Assembly (NCBI GenBank): GCA_964477085.1 | Contig: CAYZDF010000048.1 | Location: 1 to 21,032 of the forward strand | Length of the DNA stretch: 21,032 bases | DNA from: Dichloromethanomonas sp964477085 | GTDB taxonomy: Bacteria; Bacillota; Desulfitobacteriia; Desulfitobacteriales; Syntrophobotulaceae | Direction: 5' to 3' | Shown: positions 6,889 to 15,175 of the stretch, one piece after another | How positions within the stretch are numbered: position 1 is the stretch's first letter | Layout: each line of letters starts with the position of its first letter | Notes under the pieces: generated by a model | The model's database searches: none | The model's input: only the letters and a program-made list of their open reading frames with translations | What the model was told of the DNA's origin: nothing | Program-made: the position numbers and the translations under genes

Positions 6889-8154
6889 TTACTCTTTTTC
6901 CATATGACATGGTTGCATTACAATATTATCGATCTCTTTGTAAATCTCTTGGAGTGGGACATTCTTCTCTCTGGCAATTCTCTTACAATCTTCATATTCC
7001 GGTTTAACCTTATACTCGTTTCCTGCCAAAAAAGAATATTTAACCTTGATTTGCCCATATTTTGTAGAGATCGTTCTGATCTCCCTGGGCAGCATTACTT
7101 TTTCCACGGGATATTTTCGAAAGCCGATGGCGGATGTTTCCTTAAATATTATATTTTGAATTTTTTCTACATTTTGACTTGAAACTAAAACACTCAGTAT
7201 TATAGCGGGTCTACCCTTTTTCATGATGATCGGCGTTTTAAAAACATCTTTTGCCCCACTTTTGAACAGGCTCTCTTCAATATATTCAAACCATTCCGGG
7301 TTCATATCATCAATATTAGTCTCAATTATATATTCCTGAGTCGTTGTTGGCGAGAGAGTACCGAGTAAGACCCGCAGAACGTTTGGGATATCCAAGTCTC
7401 TTTTCCCAACGCCATATCCAGTTTTCTGGATTCTCAGAGAATAATTATCCGTGTATTCATCAACATTAGTTGCCAGAATCACAGCTCCTGTCGGGGTCGT
7501 AGTTTCATGTTGTACCTTACCGGTACTTACCGGAACCCCTTTCAGAAGTTCCAGTACGGCGGGAGCCGGAACTGGGATAATCCCATGTAAACAACGAACG
7601 AATCCTCCTCCTAATTCTACTCGGGATGCCATTATCTTATCAACATTCAGATATTCCAGACAAATGGCGGCTCCAACGATGTCCAAGATGGAATCCGTCC
7701 CACCCACTTCATGAAAATGAACATGACTCACATCCACACCGTGAACTTGAGCTTCAGCTTCAGCAAGAGACGTAAACATCCGAATACTTCTTATCTTGAC
7801 TTTGTCATCCAAACGACTATGACGTATTATACCCAGGATTTCTTCAAGGTTTCTAGCATACTGCTCATGATGATGCGGACAATCTTGTTTTCCGCTTTTT
7901 TCATAACTCAATACATGTTGATTTTCATTATGATCTTTATTATTGTTTTTTTGGTTCTCAAGAATGATGTCCACCCTGGTTCCTTCAATCCCCCGCCTTT
8001 TTTCGTTACTTATTCGAATCTTATACTGCTCCGGAAGATTAAGCTTCTCTAGTTCCTTTATTAAATATTCAGGATCTACACCAAGACTCACCATCGCACC
8101 CAGATTCATATCCCCACTAATTCCACTAAAACAATCATAGACTAGAACCTTCAT
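6889..8154 (-). CDS. larC: LarC: nickel insertion enzyme for the nickel-pincer nucleotide cofactor
   Basis: LarC is the CTP-dependent cyclometallase that puts nickel into the pyridinium-bisthiocarboxylate mononucleotide cofactor of lactate racemase and other LarA-type enzymes. The 421-residue protein begins MKVLVYDCFSGISGDM, the family signature, and has HVHFHEVGGTDSILD near 145-159. A spacer at about residues 66-96 is rich in Asn, His and charged residues (DCPHHHEQ), as is common in this nickel protein. The ATG at 8154 is preferred because AGGG precedes it by nine bases and it gives the usual N-terminus. An ATG at 8169 would add five residues and has no ribosome binding site. In Lactobacillus plantarum the gene is split by a programmed frameshift; here it is one continuous frame. 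No larA, larB or larE lies in the window, so the client enzyme must be elsewhere. Confidence 0.93.
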   Translation of the reverse strand: MKVLVYDCFSGISGDMNLGAMVSLGVDPEYLIKELEKLNLPEQYKIRISNEKRRGIEGTRVDIILENQKNNNKDHNENQHVLSYEKSGKQDCPHHHEQYARNLEEILGIIRHSRLDDKVKIRSIRMFTSLAEAEAQVHGVDVSHVHFHEVGGTDSILDIVGAAICLEYLNVDKIMASRVELGGGFVRCLHGIIPVPAPAVLELLKGVPVSTGKVQHETTTPTGAVILATNVDEYTDNYSLRIQKTGYGVGKRDLDIPNVLRVLLGTLSPTTTQEYIIETNIDDMNPEWFEYIEESLFKSGAKDVFKTPIIMKKGRPAIILSVLVSSQNVEKIQNIIFKETSAIGFRKYPVEKVMLPREIRTISTKYGQIKVKYSFLAGNEYKVKPEYEDCKRIAREKNVPLQEIYKEIDNIVMQPCHMEKE

Positions 8155-8223
8155 TATTACAGCCCTCATTCTATATGGTATTACTTCTCGCTTATAAGTG
8201 CTTTCAGGATGGCCTACATATAG

Positions 8224-8237
8224 CTTATCGAGATAAG
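8224..8237. promoter_or_regulatory. Palindrome upstream of larC
   Basis: CTTATC-GA-GATAAG is a perfect 6+6 palindrome 70 bases upstream of the larC start, in the 150-bp gap between larC and the GGDEF gene. It could be an operator. No convincing promoter hexamers were placed around it. Confidence 0.25.
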
Positions 8238-8304
8238 TTGAAGGCTATGAATTCTATCGGCACATCCATCTTATGACTAACTAAAAGCTCTTGTTCCTAT
8301 TCGA

Positions 8305-10482
8305 TTAATCCAGCTCTTGTATAATTTTCAAAAAAACATCAGCTAATTCCGGATCAAACTGAATTCCTTTATTCTCTATTATCTCTCGTTTTGCTTTTTC
8401 TTTAGTTAATGCTTTTCGATAGGGTCTATCTGAAATCATAGCATGGTAAGCATCTGTGATTGCTACTATTCTGGCAAAAAGCGGAATAGCATATTCTTTT
8501 AATCCGTCTGGATATCCACTGCCATCCCATCGTTCGTGATGATTCTTTATAGCTGATATTATCCTTGGATCTTTTGTAATATGCTTAATAATATTCATTC
8601 CAAGCAATGTATGGCTTTTAATCATATCAAACTCATCAGCTGTAAAGGGCCCTGATTTATGGATAATGTGATCAGGAATTCCAATTTTCCCGCAATCATG
8701 GAGCAATGCCCCTACCCTGAGGCTTATCTTTTCTTTTTCATCGAGACCTATTTTATCTGCTATTAGAAGTGATAATTCAGCTATTCTTTTTGAATGTTCT
8801 CCGGTGTAATTATCTTTGGCATCGACAGCCTCAGCTAAAGCAAATACCGCTTCTGTTAGCAGTTCTTTTTTTAAGTTCTCTCCATTTTCCAGGTCAATAT
8901 TTATTTCCTCACTAAAAACATTACATTGGTTTCTTCCATTAATTTTGGAGTAAAATAATGCCCTGTCTGCTTTTTGAATCACTGTTTCCGCGTTATAACC
9001 ATCATCCGGGTAGATTGCAATCCCAATACTGATAGTTATAGGGAATTTTGCAGCAAACTTCTGTATCATCTGTTCGAAAAGAAATCCCTCCCTGATTTTC
9101 TCGCCTAGAGCTAATGCTTCTTCTCTATTGCAATTAACTGCTAGTACAGCAAACTCTTCTCCTCCATATCTGTAAACAGTTCCTTGTTGCCCTACTTTCT
9201 CTTCAATAATGGCTGCACTCTGTTTTAAGACTAAATCTCCTTTGGTATGTCCAAAGTAGCTATTAACTTGTTTAAACTTGTCAAGATCACTGAATAAGAC
9301 AGCGACTCTATGATCTCCCTGATCTATTAAATCTAATATGTCTTCGTAAAAGCTCTTATGATTATACAAGGATGTCAGATAGTCTTTCTTCGAAAGCTTT
9401 TCTAAATTTTCTTTTTCTTTCTCATGAATATCTATAATGGTTTTAGTCATGCGATTAAACTTTTTAGCTAAACTCACTATTTCAAGGGGCCCTTTGATAT
9501 GAATCAAAGACAATGAATTATTGATTTGCATCTGTTCTATTTGGTCTTTTAACATTTGAATGGGCTTAACAATTATTCTTTTAAAATAAATTCCAATAAA
9601 AGTAATGAGGATAATTGATATAATAAATACCTTAAAAGCATTGGCTTTAAATAGGGATAAGGTCGAAATATATGAATCCCTTGGTTGTATAAGAATAAGA
9701 TTGGCGATCCAATCTCGTGAATAATCCATGATGGGAACTTTGTTAATTGTTATTTTATCATTTAATTTCATAATTCCACTTTGTAAAGCAAAAATTTCGC
9801 AAGAAAATGGTACTAATTCTTGAATGATTTCATCTGTTGCAGTTAACGTACCATCTTTTTCTATAACTGCCTGATAACCGTACTTAAGTTTAATGCTTTC
9901 CATAAACTCTTTAGTAATTTTTGTTGCTAATACAATAACGCCTTCGCAGGGACCTGAATAATCTGTTTTAAGGATAGGACAAAAACCAATAATATAGATG
10001 TCGTTTTCGTACGAAGTAATGCCATGTAGAGAAAAATCATCATTAAAGACAGGTTGTTTGAGTGTTTCTTTTAGTCTATGGTTCGTTAGAAAGGAGGTAG
10101 CAACTACGTTTGTTAGTCCGTAGCTTGAAACGACTATCCCTTCTTTATTGATAACAGATACGCTGTCGATACTATAGTTAAGAGAGAGCCACTCTGTTAC
10201 ATTGTCCTGAAACCATCGAATATCATTACTCCTTATTTTATAATAAGAATCATCCCATATGGCATAATCCCTGGCAATGAGCTCCATCTCCTTGGCTTTA
10301 TCAAGTAAGATTTGTTGAACCATTTCAGTACGCCGGATAGCATCAGACTCCTCAAGTAAGAAAAGATGTCTGGAAATAACTGAATTATTTATATACAAAT
10401 TCAATAACGTAAAAATAATAGCGATCAGGATGAGGAAAATACTGATAATACTATTGATACTATTATAACCCTTTGGATTCAT
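8305..10482 (-). CDS. Membrane CHASE4-HAMP-GGDEF-HD-GYP cyclic-di-GMP protein
   Basis: A 725-residue membrane sensor for cyclic-di-GMP turnover. It has one N-terminal membrane helix (about 11-32), then an extracytoplasmic sensor of CHASE4 type marked by DYAIWDDSYYKI near 72-83, and a second helix (about 283-300). A HAMP-like linker (300-355) leads to a GGDEF domain with an intact YRYGGEEF active site (G440-F444), then an HD-GYP phosphodiesterase domain. The latter has H563, the H595-D596 pair (LHDCGKIG) and HHERWDGSGYP at 648-658. The RxxD inhibitory site normally just before GGEEF is absent (GQQG at 431-434), so product feedback inhibition may be lacking. The ATG at 10482 follows GGTGAG by five bases. 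It is probably a single-gene unit. The sensed signal is unknown; which of the two opposite activities dominates cannot be told from sequence. Confidence 0.88.
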   Translation of the reverse strand: MNPKGYNSINSIISIFLILIAIIFTLLNLYINNSVISRHLFLLEESDAIRRTEMVQQILLDKAKEMELIARDYAIWDDSYYKIRSNDIRWFQDNVTEWLSLNYSIDSVSVINKEGIVVSSYGLTNVVATSFLTNHRLKETLKQPVFNDDFSLHGITSYENDIYIIGFCPILKTDYSGPCEGVIVLATKITKEFMESIKLKYGYQAVIEKDGTLTATDEIIQELVPFSCEIFALQSGIMKLNDKITINKVPIMDYSRDWIANLILIQPRDSYISTLSLFKANAFKVFIISIILITFIGIYFKRIIVKPIQMLKDQIEQMQINNSLSLIHIKGPLEIVSLAKKFNRMTKTIIDIHEKEKENLEKLSKKDYLTSLYNHKSFYEDILDLIDQGDHRVAVLFSDLDKFKQVNSYFGHTKGDLVLKQSAAIIEEKVGQQGTVYRYGGEEFAVLAVNCNREEALALGEKIREGFLFEQMIQKFAAKFPITISIGIAIYPDDGYNAETVIQKADRALFYSKINGRNQCNVFSEEINIDLENGENLKKELLTEAVFALAEAVDAKDNYTGEHSKRIAELSLLIADKIGLDEKEKISLRVGALLHDCGKIGIPDHIIHKSGPFTADEFDMIKSHTLLGMNIIKHITKDPRIISAIKNHHERWDGSGYPDGLKEYAIPLFARIVAITDAYHAMISDRPYRKALTKEKAKREIIENKGIQFDPELADVFLKIIQELD

Positions 10483-10542
10483 CAGTTCTCACCATTTTTC
10501 TCCTTATTTTTCCTTTTTGGATAACTAGTATACAAATTCTAT

Positions 10543-10572
10543 ATAATGTAGAAATATTCCTTCTCTTGGCAA
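10543..10572 (-). promoter_or_regulatory. Candidate promoter of the GGDEF/HD-GYP gene
   Basis: On the minus strand TTGCCA (10572-10567) and CATTAT (10548-10543) are separated by 18 bases. They lie about 60-90 bases upstream of the ATG at 10482. The alternative -10 TACATT would give a 16-base spacer. Confidence 0.4.
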
Positions 10573-10598
10573 AAAGTACAAAAAATAAAAAATCTCGG

Positions 10599-12506
10599 TT
10601 AATTGCCGTATCTTTCTGAGGCAAATAAATTACTACTTCTTTCCATTTCTTTTCCCACGAACTGACTTTGATAAAGATCCGCGTAGAGTCCCCCTTGGTC
10701 TAAAAGCTCCTGATGTTTACCTTTTTCAATAATTTTCCCATGGTTCATCACTAAGATTAAATCTGCCTCCCTTATGGTTGAAAGGCGATGGGCAATAACA
10801 AAACTTGTTCTTCCCTGCATGAGTTTAGCCATAGCTTTTTGAATATAGACCTCTGTTCGCGTATCCACACTACTTGTCGCTTCATCCAGGATAAGAATGA
10901 CCGGATCAGCAAGAATTGCTCTGGCAATAGTCAATAATTGCTTCTGCCCCTGAGAAATATTGGATGCTTCCTCATTGAGAACTGTATCGTAGCCATCGGG
11001 TAAGGTTCGGATAAAGGAATCTGCATGTGCTGCTTTAGCCACACGTACAATGTCTTTCTGCGAAGCATGGTCTCTGCTATAACCAATATTATCACTGATC
11101 GTCCCATTAAATAGCCATGTATCCTGCAGGACCATTCCAAAGATCCTTCTAAGTTCACTTCGCTTCATATCTTTGATATCAATGCCATCAATGGTAATTC
11201 GGCCTTGATCAAGTTCATAAAATCGTAGAAGCAGATTAACCAGTGTTGTTTTGCCCGCACCGGTCGGGCCTACAATCGCAACCGTTTGTCCTGCTTTAAC
11301 TTCAATATTCAAATCATCAATAATGACTTCCCCTTCGTTGTAGCCAAAGGTAACATTCTCAAACCTAACCTCTCCTTTTGGAAAGGCGATTGTTTTTGGA
11401 TTAAGCTTATCTTCTTGTTCTTCTGATTCATCCATAATCTCGAAAACTCGTTCTGCTGCGGCGATGGTAGATTGAAGAATATTAGCGATGTTTGCTGTTT
11501 GAGCAATAGGCTGAGTAAACTGTCTAGAGTATTGAATAAAGGCCTGAATATCCCCTATTTGGATGCTTCGCTTGGCAACCATAATCCCACCAGCTACACT
11601 AATCATAACGTACCCGATATTATTAACAAACATTAAAAGTGGCATTATGATGCCCGAAACAAATTGCGCTCTCCAACCAGCTTCATAGAGTTTTTCATTA
11701 GTTTGACTGAACTTGGTTATCGATTCACGTTCGTACCCGAATGCCTTAATCACTTCGTGCCCTGCGTACATTTCCTCAACATGTCCATTCAATTCCCCCA
11801 AAGCTTTCTGCTGCTCAGAAAAATATTTCTGAGAACGTTTGGCAACCTTCGCTGTAATCACAAAAGATAAAGGAAGAGTAAAAGCAGTAATCAGCGTAAG
11901 GAGGGGACTGATGGAAAGCATCATGATGACAATACCCACTAAAGTGACCAATGCTGTTATCAGCTGAGTTAGACTTTGCTGTAAAGTTGTACTGACCGTA
12001 TCAACATCATTAGTAACACGGCTTAAAACTTCACCATGAGTCCGTGTGTCAAAAAATCTTAAAGGCAATCGATTTAGCTTTTCGAACAAGTCCGAACGCA
12101 TATTAAATACTGTTCGTTGCGCTATACCAGCCATCATATATTGCTGAATGTATTGAAAGATTGAACTGAGGATATACAGGATAAGCAAAATAACAATGAT
12201 ATGACTGATATACTCAAAATCAATAAATGCACCGGGTACTCCCTTGCTTTTAAGTAAAAAGCCTTCAAATATCGTGGTTGTAATTTCGCCCATAATCTTA
12301 GGACTGACGATACTAAACATGGTACCGAGGATCGCCATCCCGAAAACGGCAATAATCTTTATTCGAAAGGGCCTTAGATAAGTTAACAATCTGCGCAGTG
12401 TTCCCTTAAAATCCTTAGCTTTCTCAACAGGTCTGCTCATCGGAGGACCGCCCATAAACCTTCCTTTACCGGAACCATTTGTTCTTTCATCGTGTTTTCC
12501 ACTCAT
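10599..12506 (-). CDS. Heterodimeric ABC exporter, half with canonical catalytic residues (TM288-like)
   Basis: A half-size ABC exporter subunit of 635 residues: six membrane helices (about 50-345), then an ATPase domain. It has Walker A GPTGAGKT (413-420), the signature ISQGQ (517-521) in place of LSGGQ, Walker B ILILDE with catalytic E542, and H573 in the H-loop (IAHRLST). The N-terminus (1-35) is a Gly/Pro-rich cytoplasmic extension. The ATG at 12506 overlaps the stop of the preceding ABC gene by four bases (ATGA), so translation is probably coupled. The pairing of this subunit with the degenerate partner upstream matches Thermotoga TM287/288 and Bacillus BmrCD-type drug or lipid exporters. 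The substrate cannot be assigned. T-rich sequence follows the stop but without a clear hairpin terminator. Confidence 0.9.
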   Translation of the reverse strand: MSGKHDERTNGSGKGRFMGGPPMSRPVEKAKDFKGTLRRLLTYLRPFRIKIIAVFGMAILGTMFSIVSPKIMGEITTTIFEGFLLKSKGVPGAFIDFEYISHIIVILLILYILSSIFQYIQQYMMAGIAQRTVFNMRSDLFEKLNRLPLRFFDTRTHGEVLSRVTNDVDTVSTTLQQSLTQLITALVTLVGIVIMMLSISPLLTLITAFTLPLSFVITAKVAKRSQKYFSEQQKALGELNGHVEEMYAGHEVIKAFGYERESITKFSQTNEKLYEAGWRAQFVSGIIMPLLMFVNNIGYVMISVAGGIMVAKRSIQIGDIQAFIQYSRQFTQPIAQTANIANILQSTIAAAERVFEIMDESEEQEDKLNPKTIAFPKGEVRFENVTFGYNEGEVIIDDLNIEVKAGQTVAIVGPTGAGKTTLVNLLLRFYELDQGRITIDGIDIKDMKRSELRRIFGMVLQDTWLFNGTISDNIGYSRDHASQKDIVRVAKAAHADSFIRTLPDGYDTVLNEEASNISQGQKQLLTIARAILADPVILILDEATSSVDTRTEVYIQKAMAKLMQGRTSFVIAHRLSTIREADLILVMNHGKIIEKGKHQELLDQGGLYADLYQSQFVGKEMERSSNLFASERYGN

Positions 12507-14278
12507 GCTAACTCCTCCTTAGAAAGTTGAGAGGCAACTATTTCTTGATATACACCGCAATCAGCCAGGAGGTCTTTATGTTTTCCGATTCCGGCAACAC
12601 GCCCTTCATTCAGAACGATTATTTGGTCGGCGTTCATGATTGTACTAATTCTCTGGGCAACAATAATAACGTTTGCTTCCTCTGCTGCTTTCTTCAAAGC
12701 CTGTCTGAGTCTGGCATCTGTTTTGAAATCAAGGGCAGAAAAACTGTCATCAAAAATGTAGATTTCTGGTTTTTTCACTAAGGTTCGGGCAATGGCCAAT
12801 CGCTGCTTTTGCCCGCCTGACAGGTTTAATCCGCCTTGAGAGATTTGATAAGCGTAACCTTCATCTATCTTGTTTATAAACTCTGCTGCCTGTGCCGTTT
12901 CCGCTGCAGATTCCATCTCGGAATCTGTCGCCTTCTTTTTGCCGTACCGGATATTTTCAGATATTGTTCCAGTAAAGAGAATAGCTTTCTGCGGAACATA
13001 CCCGATATTCTGTCTTAGATGTGCCAGCGGAATGGTTTGAATATCCTGACTATTCACCCTGATCTTTCCTTCAGTCGTTTCATAGAAACGGAGCAACAGC
13101 TTGACTAAAGTAGATTTGCCAGAACCTGTTCCGCCAATGATCGCCGTCATTTTTCCAGGCTTGGCCTGAAATGAAATATTATTGAGAGCATACCTTTCAG
13201 CTCCTGGATATTTAAAGGAAACATCCAAAAATTCCACAGTGCCTGACTTTATTTCTGGGGTACGTTCACTTAAGCCCTTTGGTTTGTTATCATCACACAA
13301 AATATTAGTTTGTTCTGCGATAGTATCAATAATCTCAGGCTGAGTGGTTAGCACCTCGTTAATTCTAACCGCTGAGACTGCTGCTCTGGGAATCATGACA
13401 AACATCATGGATACCATGATGAAGGCAAACATAATCTGCATGGCATATTGAATAAACGCCATCATATCCCCTACCTGCATATTGCCTTGGTCTATTCGCA
13501 GACCACCGAACCAAATAATCGAAATAGTGGTTAAATTCATCACCAACATCATGGTTGGCATCAATGCTGCCATGATCCTGTTCACTCTTAACGTCGTGTC
13601 AGTTAAATCAAAATTGGCCTCTTTGTAGCGTGCTTTCTCATGATCAACGCGATGAAAGGCCCGAATAACCCGTATCCCTATAAGGCTTTCCCTTAAAACC
13701 AGATTGAGCCTATCAAGCTTAACCTGCATAGCTTTAAAGAGCGGAATTCCCCGGCTGGCGATCAGGATTATGGCTAAAACTAGCAGAGGTAAAACAGCAA
13801 GAAAGATCTGGGATAATACCGGATCTTTAGATACTGCCATAATAATGCCTCCGATACACATCATCGGGGCACTGATCATCATCCTTAGAACCATCACCAA
13901 GACTTGTTGTACTTGGGTGATATCATTGGTTGTTCGGGTAATGAGTGTTGCAGTACCAAATCGATCCATTTCCTGCAGCGAAAAACTTTCCACCTTGGCA
14001 AACACTTGTTGACGAAGGATCTTCCCCAATCCCGTAGCCGCTTTGGCCGAAAGATAGTTTGCCAGAATGGAACATCCTGTGCCAATACCTGCAACAAAGA
14101 GCATTAAAGCACCCATTTTCAAAATAAAAGGAATATCTCCTTGGACAATACCCACATCGACGATCTCAGACATTAAGGTCGGTAAAAAAAGCTCCGACAA
14201 CGATTGTAGAAAAACAAGGATTATAACAACTGTAAGCGAAATGCTGAACGGTCTTAAATATTTCATCAGTTTTAACAA
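12503..14278 (-). CDS. Heterodimeric ABC exporter, half with degenerate ATPase site (TM287-like)
   Basis: A half-size ABC exporter subunit of 591 residues with six membrane helices in the first 310, then an ATPase domain. Walker A GTGSGKST (383-390) and signature LSGGQ (486-490) are normal. The catalytic glutamate after Walker B is aspartate (YIFDD, D511), and the H-loop histidine is glutamine (VAQRIST, Q542). Such a degenerate site is the known mark of TM287-type partners, which form an asymmetric exporter with the next gene. The TTG start at 14278 is preferred because AAGGA lies ten bases before it. An ATG four codons in (14266) has no ribosome binding site. It is first in a two-gene leftward operon. 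Efflux of drugs, lipids or peptides is possible; nothing nearby points to a substrate. Confidence 0.88.
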   Translation of the reverse strand: MLKLMKYLRPFSISLTVVIILVFLQSLSELFLPTLMSEIVDVGIVQGDIPFILKMGALMLFVAGIGTGCSILANYLSAKAATGLGKILRQQVFAKVESFSLQEMDRFGTATLITRTTNDITQVQQVLVMVLRMMISAPMMCIGGIIMAVSKDPVLSQIFLAVLPLLVLAIILIASRGIPLFKAMQVKLDRLNLVLRESLIGIRVIRAFHRVDHEKARYKEANFDLTDTTLRVNRIMAALMPTMMLVMNLTTISIIWFGGLRIDQGNMQVGDMMAFIQYAMQIMFAFIMVSMMFVMIPRAAVSAVRINEVLTTQPEIIDTIAEQTNILCDDNKPKGLSERTPEIKSGTVEFLDVSFKYPGAERYALNNISFQAKPGKMTAIIGGTGSGKSTLVKLLLRFYETTEGKIRVNSQDIQTIPLAHLRQNIGYVPQKAILFTGTISENIRYGKKKATDSEMESAAETAQAAEFINKIDEGYAYQISQGGLNLSGGQKQRLAIARTLVKKPEIYIFDDSFSALDFKTDARLRQALKKAAEEANVIIVAQRISTIMNADQIIVLNEGRVAGIGKHKDLLADCGVYQEIVASQLSKEELA

Positions 14279-14358
14279 GATATCGACATCCTTACTTATT
14301 TGTTATTGGTTAATTAGTATTTCCCTTTATCATCCTGGTCTCTGCATCAGATCTTTAC

Positions 14359-14388
14359 TTTATCAGGGTACTTATACCTATTGTTCAA
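14359..14388 (-). promoter_or_regulatory. Candidate promoter of the ABC exporter operon
   Basis: On the minus strand TTGAAC (14388-14383) and GATAAA (14364-14359) are 18 bases apart, about 80 bases upstream of the TTG start. This is a moderate match to the housekeeping consensus. Confidence 0.35.
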
Positions 14389-14425
14389 GGAGTGTGATAA
14401 CATTAAACCTTTTTAATACAAACTT

Positions 14426-14465
14426 AGGCTGCTTATAATTTGCTTAGCAAACTAAATAGCAGCCT
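14426..14465 (+). terminator. Terminator-like double hairpin in a gene-poor stretch
   Basis: AGGCTGC and GCAGCCT (7 bp) enclose a smaller TTTGC/GCAAA hairpin, and a T-rich run follows on the plus strand. No plus-strand gene ends before it, so either it is a relic or it ends an unrecognised short transcript. The surrounding 14279-14821 stretch holds no intact gene that I can support, only the sites listed separately. Confidence 0.4.
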
Positions 14466-14515
14466 TATTATAGTCTTTTGTTATTTTATGGTCAAAGGAT
14501 AATTTTTTTGTTATA

Positions 14516-14543
14516 AAGAAGCTGGCCCTGGGGCTAGCTTCTT
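14516..14543 (-). terminator. Strong hairpin after a possible dead gene
   Basis: AAGAAGCT and AGCTTCTT flank a GCCC/GGGC inner stem, so nearly the whole 28 bases can fold. On the minus strand it is followed by TTTATAAC, a poor U-tract. It begins right at the stop codon of the minus-strand remnant at 14534-14629, as a terminator of that vanished gene would. Confidence 0.4.
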
Positions 14544-14629
14544 ATGACGATTGATATTTCAGTTCCTGATACTTCTTTTAGATATGCTATTTCCAATATA
14601 AAACCGACATTAGGTTTGATATCGGGATC
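14534..14629 (-). pseudogene. Possible C-terminal remnant of a decayed gene
   Basis: On the minus strand an open frame of 31 residues (PNVGFILEIAYLKEVSG in its middle) ends in TAG at 14536-14534, inside the left arm of the hairpin at 14516-14543. It has no start codon, and the frame upstream is closed by TAA at 14632-14630 and by further stops. The peptide looks protein-like, and the hairpin is placed where a terminator should be, but I do not recognise a family. It may simply be chance. Confidence 0.25.
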
Positions 14630-14718
14630 TTAACTACCATGACAGGGTTCTCAACCATTCATTTTCATTTCATATTTTTCAACTCGGCTCTTATCCTAAA
14701 ACACATTGAGTAAATAAC

Positions 14719-14772
14719 TATTATCTATAACGATTTCTAAACTACTAAACCTTGACATAAATATAGATAATA
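14719..14772. repeat. 11-bp inverted repeat around the DUF2087 promoter
   Basis: TATTATCTATA (14719-14729) and TATAGATAATA (14762-14772) are perfect inverted copies, flanking the -35 hexamer. The same 11-mer occurs upstream of ridA (6282-6292), and AAATATAGATAA is shared between 14759-14770 and 18081-18092. It may be a shared regulator site; AT-rich chance repetition is the alternative. Confidence 0.4.
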
Positions 14773-14799
14773 CTGTAATATGTCTATTATAATAATAGA
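14752..14799 (+). promoter_or_regulatory. Promoter and palindromic operator of the DUF2087 gene
   Basis: TTGACA (14752-14757), a perfect -35, is followed after 16 bases by TGTAAT (14774-14779). The predicted transcript starts near 14786. A perfect 17-bp palindrome, TCTATTAT-A-ATAATAGA, occupies 14783-14799, covering the start site where a repressor would block transcription. Confidence 0.65.
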
Positions 14800-14821
14800 T
14801 TATATTGAGGAAATGTTTATT

Positions 14822-15163
14822 ATGTTTATAACATTTTTACTAGGCTTACATCTGTTAGTCAGCGATCAGGAGAAGAAAAAAGTGATTAAATCGTACTTTA
14901 ATACAGGTCAGGATGATTCTGTAGGCAGACTTGTCTCTTTGCCTGTCAAAGAAAAGAAGAAGCTTATTGTTTTAGAACATATCATGCAATGTTTTGACTC
15001 AATCAAACAATACACAGAAACAGAAATCAATCATATTCTGGAACCCATTTACGACGACATTTTTCTTGTACGGCGTACTTTAGTAGACTATGGTTTTATG
15101 AATCGTACACGTGACGGTAGCTCTTACTGGGTGAATAATCGGGATAATCCTAATACAAATTGA
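14822..15163 (+). CDS. Small DUF2087-domain protein
   Basis: A 113-residue protein whose second half (about 37-103) resembles DUF2087: PVKEKKKLIVLEHI, YTETEINHIL, then RRTLVDYGFMNR and GSSYW. In other bacteria this domain often follows an ArsR-type helix-turn-helix and is thought to be regulatory. Here no such helix-turn-helix is visible, and the first 15 residues are hydrophobic. The ATG at 14822 is chosen because GAGG precedes it by 11 bases. The ATG at 14813 is too close to that GAGG, and the earlier in-frame ATG at 14780 overlaps the -10 hexamer and so cannot be transcribed from this promoter. The gene is followed directly by a broken acyltransferase-like fragment. The function is unknown; transcription control of itself through the palindrome at 14783-14799 is a guess. 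Confidence 0.7.
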   Translation: MFITFLLGLHLLVSDQEKKKVIKSYFNTGQDDSVGRLVSLPVKEKKKLIVLEHIMQCFDSIKQYTETEINHILEPIYDDIFLVRRTLVDYGFMNRTRDGSSYWVNNRDNPNTN

Positions 15164-15175
15164 GAAGGTGATAAG

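Noticed and set aside
7943..8052. Frameshift in larC like that of Lactobacillus
   Set aside because: The minus-strand frame is continuous from 8154 to 6889 through both halves of the protein.
14780..14812. ATG at 14780 as start of the DUF2087 gene
   Set aside because: It overlaps the predicted -10 hexamer and lies before the transcript start, and its first residues are low-complexity isoleucine.
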